Assembly (NCBI GenBank): GCA_033557685.1
Contig: JAWQRN010000069.1
Span: forward strand, 1 to 41,766
Direction of reading: 5' to 3'
From: Sperchopsis tessellata
Taxonomy: Eukaryota > Arthropoda > Insecta > Coleoptera > Hydrophilidae
DNA length: 41,766 nt
Shown: positions 11,105 to 20,459 of the stretch, one piece after another
Layout of the letters: the number at the start of each line of letters is the position of its first letter
Numbering within the stretch: the first letter of the stretch is position 1
Made by a program: the position numbers and the translations under genes
Notes under the pieces: model-generated
Database searches by the model: none
What the model was told of the DNA's origin: nothing
What the model saw: only the letters and a program-made list of their open reading frames with translations

Positions 11105-11237
11105 ATGGGAGGATTCAGTGCGGGAGAATTATCAGAAGAAGAAGTCTCAGAACTTCCAAGTTGTGCATATGCGGGAAGACCAGCTACAAGTACGACTTTA
11201 CAACATCATTATCTCTCCACATTACACCATACCACAG
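11105..11237 (+). CDS. Fer2: Fer2 coding exon 1 (N-terminus)
   Basis: It encodes MGGFSAGELSEEEVSEL onward, 44 codons plus one base, and ends ACCACAG|gtaagc, a strong donor. The preceding tttctttcag at 11091-11100 looks like a splice acceptor, so a 5' non-coding exon is likely. If that acceptor is not used, the same frame opens at an ATG at 11054, adding 17 residues (MFDVFEKLSLYKFSFSF). The later ATG is preferred because of the acceptor. Confidence 0.8.
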
Positions 11238-14200
11238 GTAAGCAAGTCTAGCTTCACTACACAGGCTAGCTTATTTCTTGTTTAAAGTAGGTAGAGAGAA
11301 TTTGATGAAAATATTTAATTCAAATGAAATAAAATCTTTTTGGTGGTACTAAGCTGTCATGACTTATACTTTTATTGTTTTATGGTATACATGTATGTGA
11401 CCACCTTCATACCTATAAACACGTGATACTATAAATGTAACTCAAGAAACTTACCCATTAGTGTACTTAAATGATATAAAATATGAGGGCTGAAAAAATA
11501 TGTTTCGTCTATCAAAACTATTTTTATGTACAATATTTTATTCCATATAACATCACAGGGGGCGTAGCTCAGATGGTAGAGCGCTCGCTTAGCATGCGAG
11601 AGGTACCGGGATCGATGCCCGGCGCCTCCAGAACTTTTTTGATCGGTCAAATTACAGGTTTAAAAACAAATGTTCTTTTCTTATTGCATATTACTAAATT
11701 TATATTATAGTTCGCTCTATAATTTATAAAGAAAAACAAAAATTGTGCAATTTCAAAAATATTATGAAACTTAATCACAAAATCTAAGTATAGATGAAGA
11801 TACTTGAAATGTAAAACAACCATGTTTGGAATGAATATTAGAACGCAATTTCCCTAAACAATCAATTAAAGAAATAATTATAGCTTGAGAAACTCAGAAA
11901 TTTGTTTTTTTTTTACCTAAGGATAAGGCTTGTTCTTAACGAATCTATTTAAATAAATTCTGACATCTAAAAAAGCAAATACACAAATGTATTTTTATTT
12001 TTCTAGATAACAACCAATGCTCTGGGAGCTCATTAGGGGGAGCAGATTTCTACACGAGCTCTCCATACCGAGTCCAGAGGCATGCAGCAAATATTCGGGA
12101 GCGGAAACGGATGCTGAGGTCTGCTATTGGACCCACCGGGTACACTGGTCTTGATATGTGGCTTGTTTTTGCACGTATGATTTTTGTGTTTTATTTTCTT
12201 TATTAGTAATTAGATAAATTATCACAAAATATTATATTTCTGCAAATAAGATAAAGCTAAGAGAGAACCAGTGTTTATAGTAGACTCCAGCCAGATGATA
12301 TGCCTTTGTATGACAAATAAATGAGTTGAAAGTAGGCAATTAAAGTTGAAAGATGTGCTTTCCTATATCTGGGAACTGACAAGAGAATAATTCACATTCA
12401 TTTCTCATTGTCTCATTCTCAAAATATGAAATAACTTAATACAAAAATAAATCAACCATTTAAATATATTATATTACATAAGTAATCATAAAAAAAATTA
12501 TATATATTATAAGAAAAACTTAGTTTGGACACACGTCGTATGAATTCGGTAATATGTTACAAGCATCCTGACTGGTGTCCATCATTCTCATCCTATATAT
12601 CTTCTTTTACATAGAAATAGTATCCATGAAGTGCAAATCAGTGATTCTATTATGTACTTTATTCTTATCAAACTCATTGTATCTGAAAAGTCATTTACTG
12701 AACAGTGCTAGATATTTCGTAAAAACAGTCGGAAGAAATGTAACTCCTGAAACAAAAACATTACATGCTTAGCAACTTTAATAGAATAGCAACCTATGGA
12801 ATTCTTATTTGGGGGTTATCTCTCAGCCTACTGTGCATCACATAACCAAAAGATACCAACAAACTTTGCTAAAATAATTAAAATTTTAACCATTACATCA
12901 GTTTTTATACTTACCAGTGTACTATATGTACAGATGCTGAAGAGTTTTCAAAACATTCTAATTACCACAACTTCAAGACCAGATAATAGGAAGATTCCGC
13001 AATTCTATATCACAGAATAAAAGATCACAACAAACATCAAACCACCAGCCACGTGCTCAAACAGGTCCAGAGGTTGGTACTGGATAGGGAAGTAGTGTAA
13101 ATTTTAGATTTATGGATCTCAACATTCCAAACAATATTTGATTGTTTAGTGTATTCATAACATGTATTGTTACGATGCAAAATAAATTGTTATTGTCATG
13201 TGATTAACTGTGTACTGATTTATTTTAAAATTATAAACAGAAAATATTTTTGTTTAAAAATTTTTCTTTTCTAAGCATCCACACTAAATTCAATTTTATA
13301 TTAATAGATATAAGAGCAGGAACAATAACATCTGGATGGAACACATGTTCTCTATCAATATAGATAGCTTTTTTTTGCAGAAACCAATTTGATACATTCA
13401 CAAAAGTGATATGGAATCATCGAACAAATTTTTATCACTCAAAAAAACTCTAGCAACATTCGCTGAAAGACAGAACTTGACTTTATTGCTGCTTTTTGTA
13501 TATTTTTAAAATTAATATCCCTGGGGTATGCTAATAATGACTTTTTTTTCTTAAGTCAGATTTAACTCGTAGTTAACTTACATTTTACCTCACTTATGGT
13601 TTATTTCATTGCTTTAAATCTTGTTAGTACTTTTGTGATAATTAACCTAAAATAAAAAGTTTTTTTTATTAAAAACCTTCACGTTAAAATGCATGTACTA
13701 TAATTTCTTTTTACATAATTTGCGCAAACTTATCTTATAAAATGTCTTACATTTGTAGAAGATTTTGATTAGGATTAAGTTATATTTCACAGTTTATTTT
13801 CTTTTAATTATTATAAGAAATTACAAAAAGTCGATGCTCCATAAAAGCACACAATAAAAACCAGACTTTTCCAGATATAATGAAAAATATATAGCGTCAC
13901 CACGACATCTCAACTTTAGTTTTGATGGAGGCATGTTTACAAATAATTTTTTTTTTAAGTTAATTCATCTCCTTACTCTACTCAACCAAGAATTTTAAAT
14001 GGCGCATCGAGGTGATACTGCTATCGAAAGGTCTTTGAATTCCCTACATAACTGCATCAAATTTGTAATTTCTAGAGATTCGTTTTTGAGGTAAAAATGG
14101 GATTTAAGTTTCTGGTTGAGAAAAAAATTATACACAACTTATTTTTTTAAATTATTTTATGTAATGCTTAAAATGACCTTCGTTAATCTACACAATAAAA

Positions 14201-15908
14201 CGACCTCTGCTCAAAGTTTCCGAACACCTTAAGAGGATTCAATCATCAACATGTGACAATTCTCCCATGTAAGTCCTCAAATATTTAAGGTTTTGTTGCA
14301 TAAACCTTGCTTTTTAAAGTTCTCCATACAAATAAATCTAAAGGTAGAGATCTGGCTAGCCATTCCACAGGGTCTTTTCCTCCTATACTTTGCTCAAGAA
14401 AACAAATCTAACTTCATTTCTGACATTTGCCACTGAAATAGCCTCCTTAAATGTCTTTATTAATTATATTGCATAAACTTGAGATACTGTTCTTTCTTGG
14501 TAATCTTTATTAAATGCTTGCACAAACAAAACAAATTTTGTGGATGTGAATAATAAGAAACAAAACTTCCACATTAGTGACTACGGAAGCAATATGTACT
14601 TTGACAGGTTTGTCATCATCCTGTAGAATGAATTTACAAACAAAGCATTCTAGCATGAACTGTAATGTTTAGCAGAGACTTATCTCGCGTATTTGACTAA
14701 AACACCTACTTCATGAGAACAAACGTACGCACAAGGATGTAGCTGCAATGATGAAAGTTTGGATTCCTCGAAACGCAGTGTATAAAGCATAAATTTCAGC
14801 ATTCAACAACTTTCGCAATGTGCTTCAAAAGTGTAGTTGGAAATAAAATGTCAATTTAGAAGCTGTTTTTGCGTCAGAAACTTATTTTTTTCCAAACAGA
14901 TCTTTGAAACCTGTAAATTTGGTACAGTTATATAGAGAATTCAAAGATCTTTTAAATGTGATATCACTTGTTCCACTGTTAATTTTTTAAGGGTGTGCTT
15001 GTGCATTGTAAGAGGATGAAATCAATCCTATAGATAATGGAACTAAAAAACTGGATAAAGCATTACTGCTGCTTCTCACAAACTATCGTTTCAGTACAAA
15101 TACCTGGTTTTGTAGATAATGCCCTTTTTTAACCTCACTGTAATACCAGTACCACTGTTTATTAAGCTTCTTGCATCCTTTAATGTACCTTGTCAGTTAA
15201 GCTAAGCAGCTATATTTTTGCAGATAATATATTTTCCATTTAATAGAGTAACCTACTAAATGCCACCTCCTGATTGATACCTTCTTGATTTTTTTGAACA
15301 ATTTTTGCATCAGAACCTGCCCACATTTTCCATATCCTTGAGATTTGTAATTTCTTGATCATGTATTTACAAACATTAAAGATTAAAACATATAACAAAG
15401 TTCTTTCAAAATCTATCTATTAAAATGTGAGGAATTATATACATTTCATATACTTAACAATATTTCGTATGTAGCAGTATAAACTCCGCTTTCGACGAGC
15501 TGAGGATGCACGTTCCAACTTTTCCATATGAGAAAAGACTGAGTAAAATAGACACTTTAAGATTAGCCATAGCTTACATAGCTTTACTTCGAGAAGTACT
15601 TACTGCAGACTGTGATCCTTTAACTTACGTGGAAAGATGTCTAAGAGGCGAGATAAAAGCTGACAGAGCTAATTGGAATACAAGTGGTAAGTAGAAACCC
15701 CATTTAGAAGTTAGTATCAAATGATTTGTTGAAAAAAACAAATGGACAGTTTTATATTTTAATATAATTCAAATTTTTAATGCGGTTTTTTTTTTCAGAT
15801 TTAACTGCAAGATTATCATGGATTAACTGGGAGAATTTGGGTGTAAATCCAGGACGAAGGAGTACGTTAACTTCATTAGCCCTATCTTCGGATAATATGA
15901 ACCATTAG
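11105..15908 (+). CDS. Fer2: bHLH transcription factor Fer2 (48-related 2), four coding exons
   Basis: The coding exons are 11105-11237, 12007-12118, 15478-15686 and 15799-15908, with GT..AG borders and consistent phases (1, 2, 1). Together they give 187 residues. The bHLH domain is at about residues 69-123. The basic part is RHAANIRERKRML, with the DNA-contacting glutamate in RERKR. Helix 1 is SINSAFDELRMHVPTF, and helix 2 contains YEKRLSKIDTLRLAIAYIAL. A conserved tail (YVERCLRGEIKADRANW, LTARLSWINWENLGV) identifies Fer2 rather than Fer1 or Fer3. The family binds E-boxes as dimers with Daughterless; in Drosophila, Fer2 acts in clock and dopaminergic neurons (known). The N-terminus is acidic and serine-rich (GELSEEEVSELP). 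Intron 1 contains a tRNA, and the 3.4-kb intron 2 contains transposon scraps. Confidence 0.92.
11558..11630 (+). tRNA. tRNA-Ala (AGC)
   Basis: A complete 73-nt cloverleaf. The acceptor GGGGGCG pairs with CGCCTCC (one G-T pair), and the discriminator is A. The D arm is GCTC/GAGC. The anticodon arm is CTCGC/GCGAG with loop TTAGCAT and anticodon AGC at 11591-11593. The T arm is CCGGG/CCCGG with the loop ATCGATG seen in insect tRNA-Ala. An A box (TAGCTCAGATGG) and a B box (GGGATCGATGCC) are present. No intron is present, and CCA is not encoded beyond the discriminator A. It lies in intron 1 of Fer2 in the same orientation and appears functional. Confidence 0.97.
11635..11640 (+). terminator. RNA polymerase III terminator of tRNA-Ala
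   Basis: A TTTTTT run begins 4 nt after the tRNA gene. This is a standard pol III stop, and it would limit read-through into the surrounding Fer2 intron. Confidence 0.85.
12007..12118 (+). CDS. Fer2: Fer2 coding exon 2 (basic region)
   Basis: Acceptor tttctag|AT, donor CTGAG|gtctgc. It encodes the linker and the DNA-contacting basic region (HAANIRERKRML). The donor departs from consensus after GT (gtctgc), yet it is the only join that restores AGT (Ser) and the unbroken bHLH with exon 3. Confidence 0.88.
12778..13060 (+). pseudogene. Possible LINE 3'-end fragment in Fer2 intron 2
   Basis: A frame reads ATYGILIWGLS, resembling the YGIxIWG block that follows the RT domain in Jockey-type LINEs. 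A shifted frame then reads MLKSFQNILITTTSRPDNRK. Stops interrupt both. The match is short, and the call is tentative. Confidence 0.25.
14220..14400 (-). pseudogene. Transposase C-terminal scrap (Tc1/mariner-like) in Fer2 intron 2
   Basis: The minus strand reads PVEWLARSLPLDLFVWRTLK then SKVYATKP, stop, IFEDLHGRIVTC. It corresponds to the (W/E)WPARSPDLTPLDFFLWGxLKSKVYATKP block seen around the third catalytic acidic residue in insect DDE transposases. The aspartate of SPD is lost and there is a stop. A second copy of the same block lies on the other strand at 25290-25480. Confidence 0.6.
15478..15686 (+). CDS. Fer2: Fer2 coding exon 3 (helix 1, loop, helix 2)
   Basis: Acceptor gtagcag|T, donor AGTG|gtaagt. 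It encodes INSAFDELRMHVPTFPYEKR, the second helix, and the family-specific segment DPLTYVERCLRGEIKADRA. The split serine codon at its 5' end is shared with exon 2. Confidence 0.93.
15799..15908 (+). CDS. Fer2: Fer2 coding exon 4 (C-terminus)
   Basis: Acceptor tttttttttcag|AT. It encodes (D)LTARLSWINWENLGVNPG and a short tail (LTSLALSSDNMNH), then TAG. The tryptophan-rich SWINWENLG segment is a hallmark of the Fer2 group. Confidence 0.92.
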
Positions 15909-15965
15909 AATATCACGAAGACATTTATGTAAATATTTTCCTGTCATTTTGTACCTGATTTTGTA

Positions 15966-15975
15966 AATAAATAAA
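15966..15975 (+). terminator. Fer2: Polyadenylation signals of Fer2
   Basis: Two overlapping AATAAA hexamers lie about 60 bp after the stop codon. Confidence 0.6.
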
Positions 15976-16543
15976 AAAATTTTGTATAAATTGTCAAGTG
16001 CAATAAACTTAAAGTTTGAACGTAAAAATTAGCTATGCATACAATTTTTTTGAAAATTTATTTAGTGAATAAATAACTTTGTAACAATAAATAAAAAAAA
16101 ATGTAAATAGTTTGATGCTCTTTTTGTTGTATAACTTATATAATAATAAATGCATCAGAAATGTTTATATTTTATTTAAATATTTGAACCAGAACCCTAC
16201 CCCATAAATACCCAAAACACCATAACACTAGTCTGCTTCCTTTCTGAGGTCAAGATTTTTATAGCTGTTTGTTTATATTTAGTGCATGCTGAATTTAAAA
16301 TTGTACAATCGGTCGGGTTTTTTTACTACCTCGATTTCTAGAAAGTAGGTATTACGGAAATAAATCAGATAACGGTTATGAAACTATGATGTGTATTGTC
16401 ACAAAGCAGACTTACATTCATATTAGATGTATATAAAATAAATGATATATCCTCAAATCCTCAGATAATTGTACCTCCACCGTTTCATATCAAAATTGGT
16501 CTTATGAAAAATGTTGTCAAGGCACTCAACAAATAAAGTAGAG

Positions 16544-16547
<4 letters not shown>
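15976..16547. other. AT-rich spacer after Fer2, no gene seen
   Basis: Stop-rich in all frames. No repeat or RNA gene is recognised. Confidence 0.5.

Positions 16548-16577
<30 letters not shown>
16548..16577. repeat. (TA)n microsatellite
   Basis: About 15 TA units. It sits at the 3' edge of the minus-strand LINE relic. Confidence 0.95.
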
Positions 16578-16579
<2 letters not shown>

Positions 16580-17945
16580 CGGATTCTTTATACAGCCTGT
16601 GGCCATCTTCTGCAATTCAAACACCATCGGTCTCTGTTAGCATAGTCTTCTTCTTCTATTCCTCTTCTCCGCATAGCTACTTGGATGCCATTATACCACT
16701 GCTTCCTTGTGTGTTCTCTCTTTCTTCTCCTTGGCGGGATCCGCTTCCATTGGTAGTATTTATTGTTCAGTATGTCCATATCAGAATAATTGTTTCTTTT
16801 CTATTGTATCCGTTAACTTGATTTGGGTGCCTGTTCTTTCTCTTGTATCCTTGCTTATGATCATATCTGTGGCTAGAATCCTGTTTGCGATGTTGGAGTT
16901 TATGCACCATACTTCAGATCCATACGTGATGCTATTTTCGAAATGATTGGAATTTGTGTGTTTTTGTTCTTAAAGATATTCTTGATGACCATATTAAGTG
17001 AGTGTCACGCCTAAGTAGTCATATACACATGTGCATTTCATGGTGCCTCTGTCTGTTTCTATATTCTGCCCATTTGCTCCGATGAACATGTATTGCATCT
17101 TTTGGGAGTTTATTTCCAATCGCCAAGTTTCAAATTCGTCTATCACCTTTCTTGTCATATAATCGATGTCATCGGCATCTTCTGCTAATATTATTTGGTC
17201 ATTCGCAAAGAGTAACGTGTGGATATATATATATATATATATATATCTTGAACAAAACCATTTTTACTTGTCATTTGGCTCTATGGTATAGTAATTTTAT
17301 GGCGTTCATGTATACATTTGGGACTTCGTTTTTCTGTAGTGCTGTCCACAGTTTATTTAAAGGAAAGCTGTCAAATGCACTTTTAGATCAATAAAGACCA
17401 TGTGCAGTTCACTATTATATGCTATGGTTATCTCTATCAGTTGATTAATGTAAAATATATTATCAATGGTGGAGCATCCTGCTCTCAAACCACTTTGCTC
17501 CTTGATATTGTTTGTAGCTTTTTCTGTTCTTTGAGCTATTATACGACCATACAGCCTTCCCATAGAGGATAAAACGCTGATACCTCTGCAGTTGTCTCAC
17601 TTTCTTTTATCTCCTTTCTTGTGAATTGAGGTTACATAACGTATCTTCCACTCCGATGGTATTTCGTCTCCTTGTAGACACTGATTCAATAGTTTTACTA
17701 GACATTCCAGTACAATGTTAGGGGCCTTTTTTAATAGCACTATAGGTACACCTCCTGGATTTGTTGTTTTTCATGGTTTTCAGTTAGTTTTATTTCTTCA
17801 GGTGTTATCTCGTCGATTTGATTGTGTTGTCCTATTTCTAAACATTCATAATATATTTCTGTATACGAAGATCTGTTTTCTGCCAGTAAACTTTGATAAT
17901 ACTGTTGCCACTTATCTAGTAGAGCTTTTGCTTTCCTAAGTCAAA
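16580..17945 (-). mobile_element. LINE relic (RTE-like), RT and C-terminus
   Basis: Read on the minus strand from 17945 down: LDKWQQYYQSLLAENRSSYTE; TSIHKKGDKRK, stop, DNCRGISVLSSMGRLYGRII (17640-17540); SGLRAGCSTIDNIFYINQLI and ELHMVFIDLK (RT palm); TLLFANDQIILAEDADDIDY (catalytic region at about 17200); LEINSQKMQYMFIGANGQN; and a tail REHTRKQWYNGIQVAMRRRG ending DRWCLNCRRWPQAV at 16590. The order matches the RT and C-terminus of an RTE-like LINE. Several stops and frameshifts, a (TA)n expansion at 17223-17246, and loss of one catalytic aspartate show it is dead. The endonuclease domain is missing. Confidence 0.8.
17223..17246. repeat. (AT)n microsatellite inside the LINE relic
   Basis: About 12 AT units interrupt the RT reading frame next to the catalytic box, so the expansion arose after the copy had died. 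Confidence 0.9.
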
Positions 17946-17949
17946 AGTT

Positions 17950-18169
17950 TCCACGCGTCGGTGAGGCCAAACTAAAGGCAGGTATTTTTGACGGCCCTCA
18001 GGTGAAAGATGATAAATTTTATAAGAGTATAGAAGATGAGAAAAATCCCATAATCAAGAACTTTCTGGGTAATTATAGGAGCCCAGAGTATGAATATGTT
18101 GTTGAGGAACTCTTGCAGAGCTTCCAGGTTGTAAGAAAACCTGACCTGATTGAGCAAAATGGGTTATAG
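17950..18169 (+). pseudogene. Fragment of a transposon-associated conserved ORF
   Basis: The plus strand is open from about 17950 to a TAG at 18167-18169. It reads FPRVGEAKLKAGIFDGPQVK, then KNFLGNYRSPEYEYVVEELL and QSFQVVRKPDLIEQ. I recognise this pattern (GEAKLKAGIFxGPQ, NFLGNxRSxEYxxxVxxLL) from a repeated protein that occurs in many insect genomes, probably carried by a mobile element whose type I cannot name. The C-terminal part is missing and the start is fused to the LINE edge. Confidence 0.5.
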
Positions 18170-20299
18170 TTTTGAATTCAACATGCACTAAATATAAAAG
18201 AACAGCTTTAAGAATCTTGATCTCAGAAAAAAATATTAAATGATTAGTGATTTTACTCCAAGTTTTTCATATGTATCTGTAAGCTATTAGTGTATTGATA
18301 TATTCATTATGCACAGTATATATTTATTAAGTGTTCAGGGCACAAATAATTTTTGAAGATGCTCTGTTTTTATGTCAAAAGCCTTATTTCATACTCTCCA
18401 ATATTGGAAGATTTCCAAAGTTTTCAATAATTTCTTCTAATTTCTTAGCACTCATAGCATGATTTTTATCAGAACTATTAATTTACCAGAAAAATAATAA
18501 AATCAATCAATATTGCTTATGCAAATATTTTGGTAAGCTAATATCAGATTTCACATTTACAGAAAGGTAGTTTCATAGAAATGCAATGGCACCATTTTAA
18601 CTTAATCTTGACACATCTTAACAATACCCTTCACTGGTATGAAGATTAGGGACCCAAAACTTCACTCGTTTCTCAAGTACAAACAAAAATTAATTAACAA
18701 TTTATTTTTTAATATTACCCAACAGAATTATGTAGGCAAGCTTCTGATTTCATGCTGAAAAAAATAGTAGTCCTGATGAATTACTTTTGGGAACGGTTTG
18801 ATAAATGCATAAGCTTGTTAAAGAGCATTAATGTATGTATTTTTTACACTTAAATATCATTAGATCAACCTCATATAAATCCATTTTTTAGCAAGAGCTA
18901 AGTTGGAACTTAACTGGGTATACATAGTTACTTAACTTGAGTATATGATTCAGGGCTTTTGAAGGATTTCAAGTTTCAAAAGTATAATTCATATTCTTTT
19001 GAATAATCAATCCATGATAAGGAGTTTTGGGATACATAATTGGAGAAAATGTTTTAATAAACAATAGCGTCCTAAATTATATGAGGTACATAACTAATTT
19101 ATTTGTTTTATAGCTAAATATGTCTTAGATTAGCATTATTATATTATGCAAGGAAAGTTTATATTGTAACTGATATTTATAGTCATATGTTTACTTCTTA
19201 AAAAATATACACAGCATATGGAGCAAGCGTACAGAACATATTACTTTGTATTTGTACTTTTATGTATGCAGGATGCTAATAAATTATTCTAAGGATGCCA
19301 GAACTTGATGTTGAATCAAAAATTATATCTCACAGTCAAAAGTTGAGTGATATTTTTAACCAACATCCTATATATGTAATTGTCTTACATTGGTTTTCTA
19401 TTCCAAATACAATTTCAATATAAATATCTAATTTATCTCCAAATATTTACATGTTAAATTTTTCTTAAATTTGAGACTCATTTAACTATTCTAATCACAG
19501 ACATGATGATAGCAACCATTCCATAATAAATAAATGTAGATACCGATATTATTTATATTGAACCTTACATTCAAATGATGTGTCAAGGAATGGGCTAAGA
19601 CTTGGTGACTGGACCGCAACATGGTTTAGTGTAGGATTACAAAAATGTCATGTTCACAAACAAAAATTGCTCCTCAAATTTGCGGAAGAAACAGTATGTA
19701 TGAAACGCATAAAATGCATATAGCATGGTTTACAACTTTTGAAAAATTACAAAGAGTAAACTGAATCGTATTACTCAACCACTAGAAGAACTTAATTACT
19801 GAAATTTTGGAGGACACAAAAATTTTCTATTAATTTACTTCTTGTAGATGTAAAGCATGTAAATATCTCAGACTTCTTGCATACAATGTATTGTCCTAGT
19901 CAGATAACTAGGGCCGTTGCGACACATAAGCTGCGGGGCACAGTCTGAAAATGGCGCCCCCCCACCATGAAAAATCTTATTTATAAATGGTTTTTCTTTC
20001 ATGAACAGAATTTTAATAGATTTGTAAAACTCCATTTTTTGTTGGTTGTTATGTAGATAATAAAGTGACGAGAAATATTTATTTTTAGGTAAATATACAA
20101 TTATTAAGCACACAATTACTATAATTTATACTATTCTATTAAAATATTATGATCAGATATTTTATTTAATTTGTTACTACAGTAAGGAGAAGCAAATACC
20201 TTTGATAAAAAGTTATGTCCTATTTTCTTAGCCGAAAAGGTTGGGGAAATCTTTTTTCGCTGTTGAAGTTGAAGTATAAAAAAACCATTTATTCAAGTC
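18170..20299. other. AT-rich spacer between Fer2 and nostrin
   Basis: No gene, tRNA or transposon end is recognised. A G/C-rich island at about 19910-19970 (ccgttgcgacacataagctg and a run of C) stands out from the background and may be an old repeat. Confidence 0.4.
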
Positions 20300-20459
20300 A
20301 AAAATAGCACCTTGGTAGCCGTTTAGGTTAGAGCGTTGGGGCTTCGACTATGCAACTCTGCGGTTGCTCAAGTTCGATTCCCAGTCTCGGTAAAAATTCG
20401 CAGGGACTTGGAATTAAATCGAAAAAAAGATATATATCAAATGATGAAAAAAATAGCAC
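20300..20459 (+). mobile_element. tRNA-derived SINE with 11-bp target duplication
   Basis: The body is 20311-20448. The head carries pol III boxes: ggtagccgtttaggttagag (A-box-like) and gttcgattccc at 20371-20381 (B box). A short body (taaaaattcgcagggacttg) and an A-rich tail follow. The element is flanked by exact direct repeats aaaaatagcac at 20300-20310 and 20449-20459. That fits insertion by a LINE machinery at an A-rich target. The parent tRNA cannot be named with confidence. Confidence 0.75.

Noticed and set aside
11483..11710. Open frame across the tRNA-Ala gene
   Set aside because: Its middle is the translated tRNA gene and it has no protein signature.
16707..16946. Plus-strand hydrophobic frame as a membrane protein
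   Set aside because: It is antisense to the LINE C-terminal coding sequence.
19868..20113. Minus-strand frame with GGGAPFSDCAPQ as a gene
   Set aside because: It has no ATG-led domain, low-complexity content and no splice context; it reads through the G/C-rich island by chance.
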